From assembly GCA_004154925.1 (NCBI GenBank), contig QJNS01000035.1, positions 4,899 to 68,898 on the forward strand: DNA of 64,000 bases. The letters run 5' to 3'. The notes beneath the pieces are model-generated. The model did no database searches. It was not told the DNA's origin and saw only the letters and a list, made by a program, of their open reading frames with translations. Positions 20,440 to 29,757 of the stretch are shown in pieces; the first letter of the stretch is position 1, and every line of letters begins with the position of its first letter. Source of the stretch: Monosporascus cannonballus (lineage: Eukaryota > Ascomycota > Sordariomycetes > Xylariales). A program made the translations under genes and the position numbers.

Positions 20440-20526
20440 ATACACTTTCTTCAGTTATATGCTTCAGTGTGTGATGTCAGGGTCTCATAATACACCCACG
20501 ACGGCGAAACTTCTACGAGGAACTAG

Positions 20527-20772
20527 GCAGACGTCAAGAAAGAGCAAGAATTTACTCCAGGCGTCCGTGAGGTTCAGATTCATGAGGATGGCCAGCCTTA
20601 CGTATATAAGGAAGTAGACATACCCCTTTATGAGCCCAACGACACGGGGCTCTTCGAGGAACAGCTGTATAATTTGAAAATGCTGCTCAACACGAAATGG
20701 ACCGTACAGCTGATTGCCGTGGCCGTGTCTGTCAACGATTACCAAACCGCCGAGGCAGACATGAACGACACT
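20527..20772 (+). pseudogene. Fungal protein-kinase-like gene, N-lobe fragment
   Basis: Downstream of a TAG at 20524-20526, a frame is open through EFTPGVREVQIH, YVYKEVDIPLYEPNDT, LFEEQLYNLKMLL, VQLIAVAVSVNDYQTAEADM and NDT. It ends directly at a good splice donor (gtaagt at 20773). A YKEVD strand with the candidate ATP-binding Lys, then a helix with paired Glu, then VQLIAVAVS, is the N-lobe of a group of fungal serine/threonine-like kinases. What follows is 450 bases of very AT-rich DNA with no C-lobe (no HxDxKPxN and no DFG). There is no start codon in frame. The fragment is probably cut on both sides by repeats. Confidence 0.55.
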
Positions 20773-21578
20773 GTAAGTTTTAAGTAAGAAAATGAATTAA
20801 TTACATTTAATAATTGTAAAGAGTAATTCTGCATAATTTACATGTATATCTTATTATACGTTTAAAGATTGCTTAATTTTTCAAGCGGTTAAGTTTTTTC
20901 CTATGTTAAACTTGAAGTATTGAGCCTCTTAACTTTGTAAATTTACACCTTTTAAGGTACCTAAGGGACTTACTATCTTCATCCCTTTAAGCCGGTTACG
21001 TAACGTTAAGTAACCATCGGAACTTTTTTTTTTGTTTGTTTGCTCTGACCGTCCTGCTATAAGCAGAGCCTGTTAGGTTATAACATTACGGCATCCCTAT
21101 TAGATGGGCAGACTAGGTTTGATATTTATGAGCATGCTGTTCTCTCGACCTAAAATTTACGAAAATCAAAGCTCCTATGTAAAAATAGGCCGTCTAAGAA
21201 TTGAAGATGCTTTGCCTGTCCCTGTACGCCCTTTGGGGCCGTATTAATGTTCTTTTAAGCCACCCTAAATCCGTCTCAAATTTTCCCAGCTGGCGGACCT
21301 CGAGTTAAGACTTTCGTGGCCCTGCGAGGAAACTACGTGTGGCCACTCGAATTCCATCCAATGGGCAAGTAGCCGGCCTAAAAGATCGTGGCGGCCCCTA
21401 AGGGAAGCACAAAGGGCTAACACGAGAGAAATGGTGTATGCTAAGCTCGGCTCAGTTATGGTATGCACGGGCCTGAACTTTAGGCCGATGGCATTAGTTC
21501 ATGGACGAAGTATATCGTAAATATGGCTCGCTTCATGAAGCTGGCCATAGCTCGTCAGAAAGCTAATGGCGGTGTATA
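20773..21578. other. AT-rich block
   Basis: From 20773 to about 21060 the DNA is nearly all A and T with TTAA strings. From 21060 to 21578 composition recovers, but no frame is recognisable. The part nearest 21579 may be the mutated upstream part of the P450 relic. Confidence 0.45.
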
Positions 21579-22470
21579 GGCGATATCGTACGCATTGCCC
21601 CTAATGAGCTCTCATCTGTCATTGTCCGATCGTTCAAGGATATCTACGGGCCATCATCCAAGACCTAGAAGCTCTTCATGGAGTCGGATCGCTTTTATGA
21701 CATCGACATTTGGTATCTCGGGTTTGAAACGGACCCGACGAACACGCCAAGCAGTAACTATAAGTTGTTCGCGCCTGCACTCCGTGCGTCCGCTCCGCAG
21801 TCTCGGGAGCACATCATACTTGAGCACGTTAATCTGTTTATTCCGCAACTAGACCGCTTGGCTGTCCCCACAGGTAGGAATGTTCGCATGTCACTATGGC
21901 GTAAGTGGCTCACAGTCGACATTATCGGTCGATGCTTCGGAATTCGGGACCACTGGTCTGATGCTGCCTAAAATCCTCAGGGGAGCTCACGCTTGGGAAG
22001 TCCTTCAACATCGTCCAAGGCACCCAAACCGCACTATTTGGATCACTCTACTACTCCATCCAAACTACGGGGGGTTCTCGTCATTCTACGTAACCATCTT
22101 GCCCTTGTTTGTCCCCTTCTGCGCTGGGCGCCCAGCCTTTCGAAGACGGCGGCAGACGCTGTCAAGTGCCCACGCTCGACAAATTTTGGAAGCGCATCGA
22201 GATGGGCTAGTCGCATCACAGAGGATTTCTTCGCGTACAGCATCAAGACAGGTTTCACAGATAAGATCCAGCTGACCAACCAGGCTAACGTTCTGATCAA
22301 TGGTAGTGCTGCGACTAGCGCGGAAACACTTGCGCTGACTCTGTGGTGTCTTATACATCCTGCTAACAACCCGTCATCTCGCGCGTCTGCAAGAGGAGAT
22401 CAGCGGGACATTCGCAACATCACTATGCACAAGGTTGATAAATTTCGGCAGAAGTGGATGTCGCGGTAAC
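21579..22470 (+). pseudogene. Cytochrome P450 pseudogene, N-terminal and middle part
   Basis: Plus-strand reading gives GDIVRIAPNELSSVIV, FKDIYGPSSKT, then a TAG, then KLFMESDRFYDIDIWYLGFETDP. In shifted frames come the LRSREHIILEHVNLF-like region and LALVCPLLRWA. From about 22210 come TEDFFAYSIKTGFTDKIQ, LTNQANVLINGSAATSAETL and TLWCLIHP. These are the substrate-side N-terminus and the I-helix region of a CYP65-like P450. The usual AG.(D/E)T(T/S) core appears as GSAATSAET. The ExxR motif and the heme Cys loop (FxxGxxxCxG) are not found downstream. With a stop, several shifts and no heme site it is dead. P450s of this branch commonly belong to metabolite clusters, consistent with the block at its left. 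Confidence 0.82.
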
Positions 22471-22959
22471 ATATTAACCACATATATAAGGCTATTGCTA
22501 GCCACGCAATAGCGGCGTCGCTTTTGCGACAGTGGAGTTACCAGGAATTCTGGCTATCTTCCTATTTCAACAAAGGTTTCGCAAGTAGCATATCTAAGTG
22601 CTGTTGTGCTGGAGGAGACTATGTATATCATGCCACCCTCACCCGTCGGCCTGCCTCGGATAAGCCCTGGAGAGACAGTTGATGGAACAACGTGCCCAAG
22701 GGCATTTATGTCTCTGCCGATGTCTGGTTAAAAGGGGAGCCCCTTTTCGTCTGTCGCTGTTCGGATGGTGAATAAATCGGATATTTCCATAGTATTCTGG
22801 CGGATGCTTATATACCCCTGTTATTATTACTGTAACCGCAGCAACAGGTATCAACCCTTAGGGTGCACGGAGGGTTACTCAAAGGCAAGACGTATCAAGA
22901 TCAGAATACGGAGATTATTTTCTTTTCCGACGCATAAAGTGATTTCTCCAACATATTCC
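22471..22959. other. Intergenic with small hairpins
   Basis: It contains GCTATTG...CAATAGC (about 22491-22513) next to GTCGC-TTTT-GCGAC (about 22516-22529), beside a TATA run at about 22483, in an arrangement like the LTR-like unit at 20273-20439 read backward. A further hairpin, AAAAGGGG-AG-CCCCTTTT, lies at 22730-22747. The right part is the promoter of the nuclease gene. Confidence 0.4.
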
Positions 22960-24447
22960 ATGGAGAAGCGTTTTACTTCGAAAAGTGGACGCATATCTCC
23001 TCCCTCTCTTAAGCGCCAGAAACCCAGCCCAATCGTAGCACCTACGCAGGATACTCAGCGGTCGGCAGGAGCTTTCGCCTCGACTATCGGGACGCTGAGC
23101 ATTTTCTCCTGGAACGTCAATGGCATTGCGCCTTTCGTGCAAGACTACCTCCAGAAGCCTATTAGTGCTTTCTTCAAGCCATCCTCAACAGCCGGCAAGA
23201 AGCGACGGAGAGGTGCTACTGATGATGACGTCACAACCGACAGCGAAGATGAGGGGATCAAAGAAGCGGTTGAGATGGGAGATCTTATGAAAGAAGGCAA
23301 GGCCTCGCTACGGGCGGTATTGCAGAGGTATCAATGGCCTCACATCCTCTTTTTACAAGAAGTGAAAATTAGAGCCGGCGATGCGAAGACAATGGCCGCG
23401 GTCAGGATGGAAGTCAACGACGCTGGTGGACACACCCGTAGCGATCGCATGAGGAACTCTCACGGTCACGTTGATGGAACGGACATCAGGAAGAAAGAGC
23501 CATATGCTGCATGGCTTGAAGACGGAGGACCCGAGTACGACGTACAGTTCAACCTCCCAGCGGATCCTCGCAACGTCAAAGGCTTTGGCGGTAAGGTGTA
23601 TGGGGTGGCGGCTATCATCCGCAAGGATTTTATGCACCGGTATGTGCAATCTGTGAGGGAGGTTGCTTGGGACGGGGAAGGCCGCGTTCAAATCATCGAG
23701 ACGGGGGAGGTGTCTTTTCCTCTAGACCCAGATCCGGAAGCGGGACCAACCTCCTCGGACGAGACCGAACCCGGAAACGAAACATCTGAGAAGGACCGCT
23801 CTGAATTTGCGGCCAAGTTTGCCATCATAAATATTTACGCCGTCAACGGGACCAGCAACTGGTACTACAATACTCAGACCGGCGTCGAGGTGGGCACACG
23901 TCACGATCGCAAACTAGCTGTCCACACGGAGCTGCTTCGAGAAGCACATGCCCTGCAATGCAAAGGCTTCCAGGTTATTATTGCGGGGGACCTCAACGTG
24001 GCCCGCAACGAGCTCGACGGACACCCCAATCTCCGCACCTGGCCGCACCAGCATGTGCTTAACCGCTTGGACTTCAATATGAAGTTCTTCACGAACCAGC
24101 CTATTAATAACATTTCTTCTAGGGCTTCATACTCTAAAGATGTTGCGGCTTGCACGGAGGAGTCCATTCAGGGCTTCGATGGCATTAACAGGTTTCGACA
24201 CGTCCATGGGACTGAGCGGAGGTACAGCTATTATCCAAGGGGGCGACCCTGGGGCTCGAGCTGTGATCGGGTCGATCTTATCATCGCGTCACGGTACCTA
24301 TCGGATCACATCGTGGCAGCTGGGATATGCGATAACCCTAGAGATCGGGGCCCAAGCGATCACTGTCCAATATGGGTCGAGATAGGCCGCCGCTCGATTG
24401 AGAACCAGGCCTCCCCTGAACAGCCGCGGATGGTAAAGCATGACTAA
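22960..24447 (+). CDS. Endonuclease/exonuclease/phosphatase-fold nuclease, ExoIII/AP-endonuclease type
   Basis: A single 495-residue frame begins at the ATG at 22960 (MEKRFTSKSGR). An upstream in-frame GTG is ignored because the extension is not conserved-looking. The ExoIII/APE1 fold motifs occur in order: LSIFSWNVNGI (metal-binding Asn, residue about 50), ILFLQEVKI (catalytic Glu, about 135), GKVYGVAAIIRKD, FAIINIYAVNGT, IIAGDLNVARNELD (catalytic Asp/Asn, about 350), SSCDRVDLIIASRYL and the end motif GPSDHCPIWVEI with the catalytic His. Such enzymes cut DNA at abasic sites in base-excision repair. The N-terminal tail is basic and suits nuclear import. An acidic insert (about residues 85-105) and a second Asp/Glu/Ser-rich insert (about 250-280) make it longer than APE1. 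No GRF zinc finger (Apn2 type) is visible at the C-terminus. The gene is complete despite the graveyard at its left. Confidence 0.85.
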   Translation: MEKRFTSKSGRISPPSLKRQKPSPIVAPTQDTQRSAGAFASTIGTLSIFSWNVNGIAPFVQDYLQKPISAFFKPSSTAGKKRRRGATDDDVTTDSEDEGIKEAVEMGDLMKEGKASLRAVLQRYQWPHILFLQEVKIRAGDAKTMAAVRMEVNDAGGHTRSDRMRNSHGHVDGTDIRKKEPYAAWLEDGGPEYDVQFNLPADPRNVKGFGGKVYGVAAIIRKDFMHRYVQSVREVAWDGEGRVQIIETGEVSFPLDPDPEAGPTSSDETEPGNETSEKDRSEFAAKFAIINIYAVNGTSNWYYNTQTGVEVGTRHDRKLAVHTELLREAHALQCKGFQVIIAGDLNVARNELDGHPNLRTWPHQHVLNRLDFNMKFFTNQPINNISSRASYSKDVAACTEESIQGFDGINRFRHVHGTERRYSYYPRGRPWGSSCDRVDLIIASRYLSDHIVAAGICDNPRDRGPSDHCPIWVEIGRRSIENQASPEQPRMVKHD

Positions 24448-25208
24448 TCCATGTGAGCGTTGGTAATGAATAATCAAGCGGGATGTCTGCCGGTCGCAAT
24501 GGGGTTATCATCACTTTCACCAGCGCGCATAACAGCACTCATACAGATTCGCAGCTTTTGCGAGGTGCGACACACAGCGAGAGATGCCAGGGTAGGCAAG
24601 CATCGTTAATGTAATCAGGGTGATGTTATTGTCGACTCATCCGAAAATTGGTAATTACTTGTGTACCACGCTTGGGGCTATCCTTATGCCGAACGACTAC
24701 TTCCACAACGTCCTGTAAACAAGCAGCTCTACACCTACAACGGTGATTACTATGTATACCAAAGGGGTACAGACCAATTCACTTCTATGTAATCTGACGG
24801 CTCTCGCCGAAGAATATGGCGTAACGGGCTTTCCTTGAGAACAAGCCCTACCTTCTTGGCACATAGCGTGCAGTTTCCCGAATTATGCTGAACGAGATTC
24901 GTTACGCAGCACCTACCTTGGGTAGTATCTACATGTGCATTCTCGGCAAGTCTTGGTTGCCATCCTCGAAGGCACCCCGCGCCCCGGGTCCGAGAAATGC
25001 GGGGAAGGGTACAACACATGTGAGGAGGTACTTAATATCCAAGTTGCCCTTCAGAGAGCATACCCTCCTCATCATCAACTGAATGCTCTTCAAAATGAGA
25101 TACCTCGCACAGACGGTAACAAGGACGGCGGGACGATGGCGTGGCTTGCCTGGACCTCCTCCATCATGCACCTTTAAATCCTTTGTCAACACTAATAGCC
25201 GTCTTCTG
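24448..25208. other. Intergenic, nothing supported
   Basis: About 760 bases between nuclease and dehydrogenase genes. An in-frame ATG at 25083 would lengthen the dehydrogenase by 42 residues rich in Arg, Thr and Pro, a possible mitochondrial presequence. Otherwise nothing is recognised. Confidence 0.45.
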
Positions 25209-26142
25209 ATGGCGTGCTACTCGTCGACTGCTCGTGCATCAGTTGAAGGTAGAAATGCCATCGTGACCGGCTCGTCCAGAGGAATTGGGAAGGCAATCGC
25301 TATCAGACTAGCGTCAGATGGCTACAACGTGTGTATCAACGATATCCCTGCCAACAAGAAGGGTTGCGAAGAGGTAGTGGGTGAGATTCAAGCCTTGGGG
25401 CGACAAGCTTGCGTCGCAGTAGCCGACGTCTCGAAGAGAGACGAGGTCAAGCAGATGGTACAGACCAGCGTAGACGTATTGGGGCCGTTGGACACCATGT
25501 AAGCTGAACTAATACCAGAAAACATCTTCACCGGGGCATGTGTTTAGCCACTACCCTCTTCCAAAGTTATCTACGTCGGAGTGGGCTAATTGCTATCGCA
25601 GGATTGCAAACGCGGGCATTGCCCAAGCGAAAGCCCCCCTCGACGTGACGGAGGCCGAGTTCGAGCACATGTTCGCCGTGAACGTGTTCGGGGTGAACAA
25701 CTGCTACACGGAAGCCGCGAAACAGATGATCGCGCAGGGGACGTGCCAGCCGGATCGCCCCGGCAAGATCATCGGCGCGGCCTCCATCGTAGCATTCAAG
25801 CCGTTCCAGCTGCTGCCGCACTACAGCGCGGCAAAGTGGGCCGTCCGCGGCCTCACGCAGGCCTACGCCATGCAGCTCGCCGAGCACAACATCACCGTCA
25901 ACGCCTACGCGCCGGGCATCGTGGGCACGGCGATGTGGGACCAGATCGACGCCCAGATCGCGGAGAAGCGGGGCGCCCGGCGCGGCGACATCTTCAAGAA
26001 GTTCGTGCGCGAATACACGGCCCTCGGCAGGGCCAGCGTCCCGGAAGACGTGGCCAAGCTGGTCAGCTTCTTAGCCAGCAGCGACAGCGATTTCTGCACG
26101 GGACAGACTCAGGTTGTGGACGGCGGCATTGTATTTACCTAG
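25209..26142 (+). CDS. Short-chain dehydrogenase/reductase (acetoin/diacetyl-reductase-like)
   Basis: Two exons, 25209-25498 and 25602-26142, joined in frame over a 103-nt intron, give 276 residues. Classical SDR motifs are all present: the cofactor loop TGSSRGIGKAI (about 19-29), the Asn-Ala-Gly motif ANAG just after the intron, a Ser in GAASIVAFKP, the catalytic Tyr/Lys in HYSAAKWAVRG, and APGIV followed by the C-terminal CTGQTQVVDGGIVF. The family uses NAD(P)H to reduce or oxidise alcohols and ketones. The sequence best recalls acetoin/diacetyl reductases and butanediol dehydrogenases, though substrate cannot be read from sequence. Exon 2 is much more GC-rich than exon 1. The start at 25209 (MACYSSTARASVEG) is conservative; 25083 would add a basic leader. 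Confidence 0.87.
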
Positions 26143-26777
26143 CTCGGTCTAGTGGTATTCTATTTGTGGTCGTGCAGGCCCGTGGAAGCGCACAAAGCCC
26201 ATTCCAAGTAGGGACTAGCATTTAACCATGTCCTTGTGTTATCAATACGTCCCATAGGTTTGCCATTCAGCTACTTCCCTTCTAGCTAGTGATGTTCTGA
26301 AAATGCTAGAATGCTGACTAAAGTGCGGAAGTAACAAACAGCTGAGTTATACTTATGAATTCTCGAGCGGGGCATAGGATCCAGCTTCGCACCGGAGTCT
26401 ATTAGTATGATCTAATGACAGATCGCGAAGTCCTCCGCCTATAATGTCGAGCTCCAGAGTCTAAACGGAACTTTCAGAATGACATAGGCGGCTTTCCTTG
26501 GAAGGGAGGAAGGGTTCTTTGATGAGGGAAAGGGGTAACTGTGGCTTATAAATACTAGCACAGCCACATTTGTAATCTCAGCTCTTGGTTAGCCACCCTA
26601 TGAGAACCTCATCGATTACCGCCGAAGCCATCACTGGCCATTTAAGCTAGGCCGCTGCGCAACACCTGTAGTGATTGTTCAAGTATATAAAACACCTACC
26701 TGCCCGCAAGAGAAAGATATCCCTCCTCATTATCTTCGTGAAACTCGAAATTCGTATTCCAATACGAGCCGAAAACA
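26143..26777. promoter_or_regulatory. Intergenic, including thioredoxin promoter
   Basis: About 630 bases. A TATA-like box (gtatataaaac) at 26683-26693 lies about 90 bases before the ATG at 26778 and suits the thioredoxin gene. Nothing else stands out. Confidence 0.5.
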
Positions 26778-27170
26778 ATGACAGACAAAATCCACCACAT
26801 CACGTCGAGCTCGGAGCTGCAGGCCCTGTTCTCCAGCACGACGTACGTGGCCGTGGACTTCTACGCCGACTGGTGCCCCCCCTGCAAGTCAATAGCGCCC
26901 GTATTCTCGGCGCTGGCGTCGCAGCACAGCGTCCCCGGCGTCCTGGCGTTCGCCAAGGTAAATGTCGACCACGCGCAGGACGTCGCACGCACATACCGCG
27001 TCACGGCGATGCCGACGTTCCTGTTCTTCAAGGAGGGCCGCCAGGTCGCCGTGAACGGGCAAGTCACCATCCAGGGTGCGGACCCGCGCGCTCTCGGCGC
27101 CGCCGCTGAGAAGCTCAGCGGCCTCGCGAAGAAGCGCGTCGAGGCCAAGGCTGCCGAGGGGAAGGCGTGA
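26778..27170 (+). CDS. Thioredoxin-domain protein
   Basis: A single frame of 130 residues. The thioredoxin fold is complete: VAVDFYADWCPPCKSIAPVFSAL carries the active-site CxxC as WCPPC (fungal and bacterial thioredoxins usually have WCGPC), followed by FAKVNVDHAQDVARTYRV, the cis-Pro in TAMPTFLFFKEGRQV, and the last strand. A basic and alanine-rich tail of about 25 residues extends past the normal end near 105, with KKRVEAKAAEGKA at the end. This resembles the N-terminal thioredoxin domain of thioredoxin-like proteins, so the role may be general disulfide reduction in cytosol. The Gly-to-Pro change in the CxxC loop would alter redox potential. No signal peptide is seen. Confidence 0.88.
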   Translation: MTDKIHHITSSSELQALFSSTTYVAVDFYADWCPPCKSIAPVFSALASQHSVPGVLAFAKVNVDHAQDVARTYRVTAMPTFLFFKEGRQVAVNGQVTIQGADPRALGAAAEKLSGLAKKRVEAKAAEGKA

Positions 27171-29166
27171 CCTTTGTGTCTTCGAGGATGGCTGCGGGAT
27201 GAGTCTCAAGGCCGTAATCTTCTGGGATTGCGAGTTTCTTGGTCAAATAAATAGCTCATTATCGCCTCGGACGCGATCGACCTACGCCAGAGCTGTTGGC
27301 CAGATATGTTAAGGAAGTAGCATCGGAGCACTTGATAAGCAATGAAAAACCAACCCACTGGAGGATGAAGGCAAGAGTCGACTCTGAAACGGTCTATCCG
27401 GCTAGTTCGAGCGCCCCAACGTATGCTATCCAGCAATCCCTCCCTTCCAAACATTTGTGCTATTGAGGCCGTAAGTTTGCCTTGTCGTTTTGAGGCCCAT
27501 TTGTCCACAGCGCTGAGGAAGTAACAGTCTCGCGTTAGCACGCTCATGATCCAAGGTCTGACTAATAATGATCGATGTGCAATATTCCCACCTTTCTTGG
27601 CCAGAGGTTATTTAGCACAATGCAAATTCCTCTCGACGCCTTTTGAGCTGCCGATAATTAGTCTTGCCCTTATTTTAGTCCATCACAACTGCAGTCTAAG
27701 CGTCCATGTTTACATTTATCTAGTAAGTTTGAATGTCTATGTGATAAGACTTAAGCAGTATTTGGCCCTTAGTCGTACTTCCATAGTACGACAGCCTCCA
27801 CCTGAGAGCGCCGTCAGGTGTCACCCCCGAGCTCCTCATCAGTAATCCTAGGCTTCAGTGTTGCCTAGAAGGGATATTCACAGCATCTCTGACGTGGATT
27901 ATACAGACTCCTGGTGGGAATGAAGGCTTCATGTCGCCGATTGAGCTCAGTTAAAACAATTAGACCGGATTCATTTGCTAAAGCCCAGGGGTCAGGATCT
28001 CAAAGATGAATAGCACCTCTATGAAACATTATTGGGAATACGGCGCTTATATGTCACACTTTTCAGCGTAACAGACCTCAGGACCATCTGGGAAAGAAAG
28101 AAATAATATGATTACGCGAGTTGAGTTGAAGCCGAACGTAAACGAACGTTGTTGCACTACGCAGTTTTATAGGAATCCTATGCATGAGGACAAACTCAAA
28201 TAGGGGATCACCTATTATGATTGCCCGCGTAATGCATTTACTAAGCCAAAATTATTCTCTTGCCCCTATGATCTCAGTGTCCCACTACCGATGATATGTA
28301 TATTATGGCCCTTTGTCTTGAGCAAACTGGACTCTTCGTAATGAACAGCATTAACCACAGACGTGAAGTGATAGGGATAGCACGATCCGTCGATGTCTAT
28401 AATCAGACAGTTACATGTCACACCTTTATTTCTACGGCGCGTAAGTTCCTAGTACTAGAACCGTTTACCCTTCCCTTTCCCTTTTGAATTTCCGAACTTC
28501 ATCAAACCCAAGCAGCGACCTAATTCTCCAACTTTGTGTTAAGCTAGAAACTGCAGAATCGAGGATTTAATATGCTAGTCCACAACCTCAAGTTCCATCT
28601 GCCATCCTGTTAAATAGAGGATATTCTAGTAACCACTAAGTACGTAATAGGGATGGTCCATGTCCGATCCTGAAATCTATCGGCCCGTCCATTCTGTCCA
28701 CCAATGTTACGAAAAGAAAACGTGTGTATTGTAATGATAAGTTCCTTTTTACGCCAGCGGTTGGCATAGCTCTCTAATTTCAGCATTGCCCCAACTATTT
28801 AAGCACTTCTCCTATCGTTCTTTCATTCTCTCCTCTTTTCTCTTCTTTACCTCTTCCTCTATCCTTAAATCTCCTTTTCAATACACCCCAGCTTCAAGAG
28901 TCTCATAACGCCAACGTTATATCAGAGAGTTTAATCTGTCGCAACGAGACAGGTTTGGGGACAGTCATGTAAGTTTCGAGAAGCGAAATTCACTTTCCTC
29001 GCATCCTCACAGCAAAGGATTTTTGGGCTACCACCACGTTTACGGGGCATCGTTCATGTTGGTTTTTACGCAGGGGTATGTAAAAACCGACCCGGAAATG
29101 ACAGTGAAACAGACTCAGGGAACCGAAGCACGCCCCCAGGAGCCCTGACACTCCATAAGACGAACA
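27171..29166. other. Two-kb intergenic region, no supported gene
   Basis: AT-leaning sequence from about 27300 to 28750 with short open frames in all phases. The longest on the minus strand (27206-27547) is unrecognised. From 28800 to 28910 is a strongly pyrimidine-rich tract (repeats of TTCTC and CTCTT), typical of fungal core promoters, which likely serves the gene starting at 29167. Confidence 0.45.
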
Positions 29167-29757
29167 ATGACGGATAGCCCCGCCATTTCCCCCAAAGTCG
29201 CAGACCTTCTAGCAACAGCGACACCTGCGCGAACTCCAGACATCCCACAGCCGGCCGCCAAGGTGAGCTCGTGAGACAGAAGTCAAGCCCAGCTGGTATC
29301 CTTCTCTTCGCTTCATATCGGCGAACCCACCCACGTCGGCTCAAAAAGAGTAATCCAGCAGAGAAAGAGAGGGGGAAATCAGGGGCAAACCGGGCAAGGG
29401 CAGAGTCCATGAGAAGAAGCTGGTCAGACGGAGTCTTCATCCGAAACAAAGCTCGACGGGCGAACTTACGACACGCCGGCCTTGCTCAGCGTAACTGAAG
29501 AGAAACGTTCTCACCCGGAAGCGGTGGCGTAGGACAACTTCCTCCACATGATGGCGGGGCCCGCGTTTTCGGCCGAGAAGCTCAGGGGCTTCATATGCCA
29601 CATCGTGCCGGGAGACGCATCCCTGACGATGGTCTCGCGGTCGATGAACTGCTACGACGGCCATCCGAAATTGAAGATCGCCCAGGAGAAAGCACGCCGC
29701 TACTGCACACCCTTGATGCGGATGTACGGATGGTCATTTGACAAGTTTGGATATTAA
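29167..29757 (+). CDS. Small unrecognised protein, two exons
   Basis: Exon 1 (29167-29262) encodes MTDSPAISPKVADLLATATP and more, ending at a clean donor (gtgagc). A 270-nt intron ending gtggcgtag leads to exon 2 (29533-29757), which opens DNFLHMMAGPAFSAEKLRG and ends MYGWSFDKFGY. The two exons join in phase 0 to give 106 residues. Exon 2 has clear coding character (GC-rich, few rare codons), with two Cys and a basic middle. There is no signal peptide or membrane segment. The pyrimidine-rich promoter at 28800-28910 supports a real gene. I do not recognise the family, and the intron is long enough to hide another exon. Confidence 0.5.
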
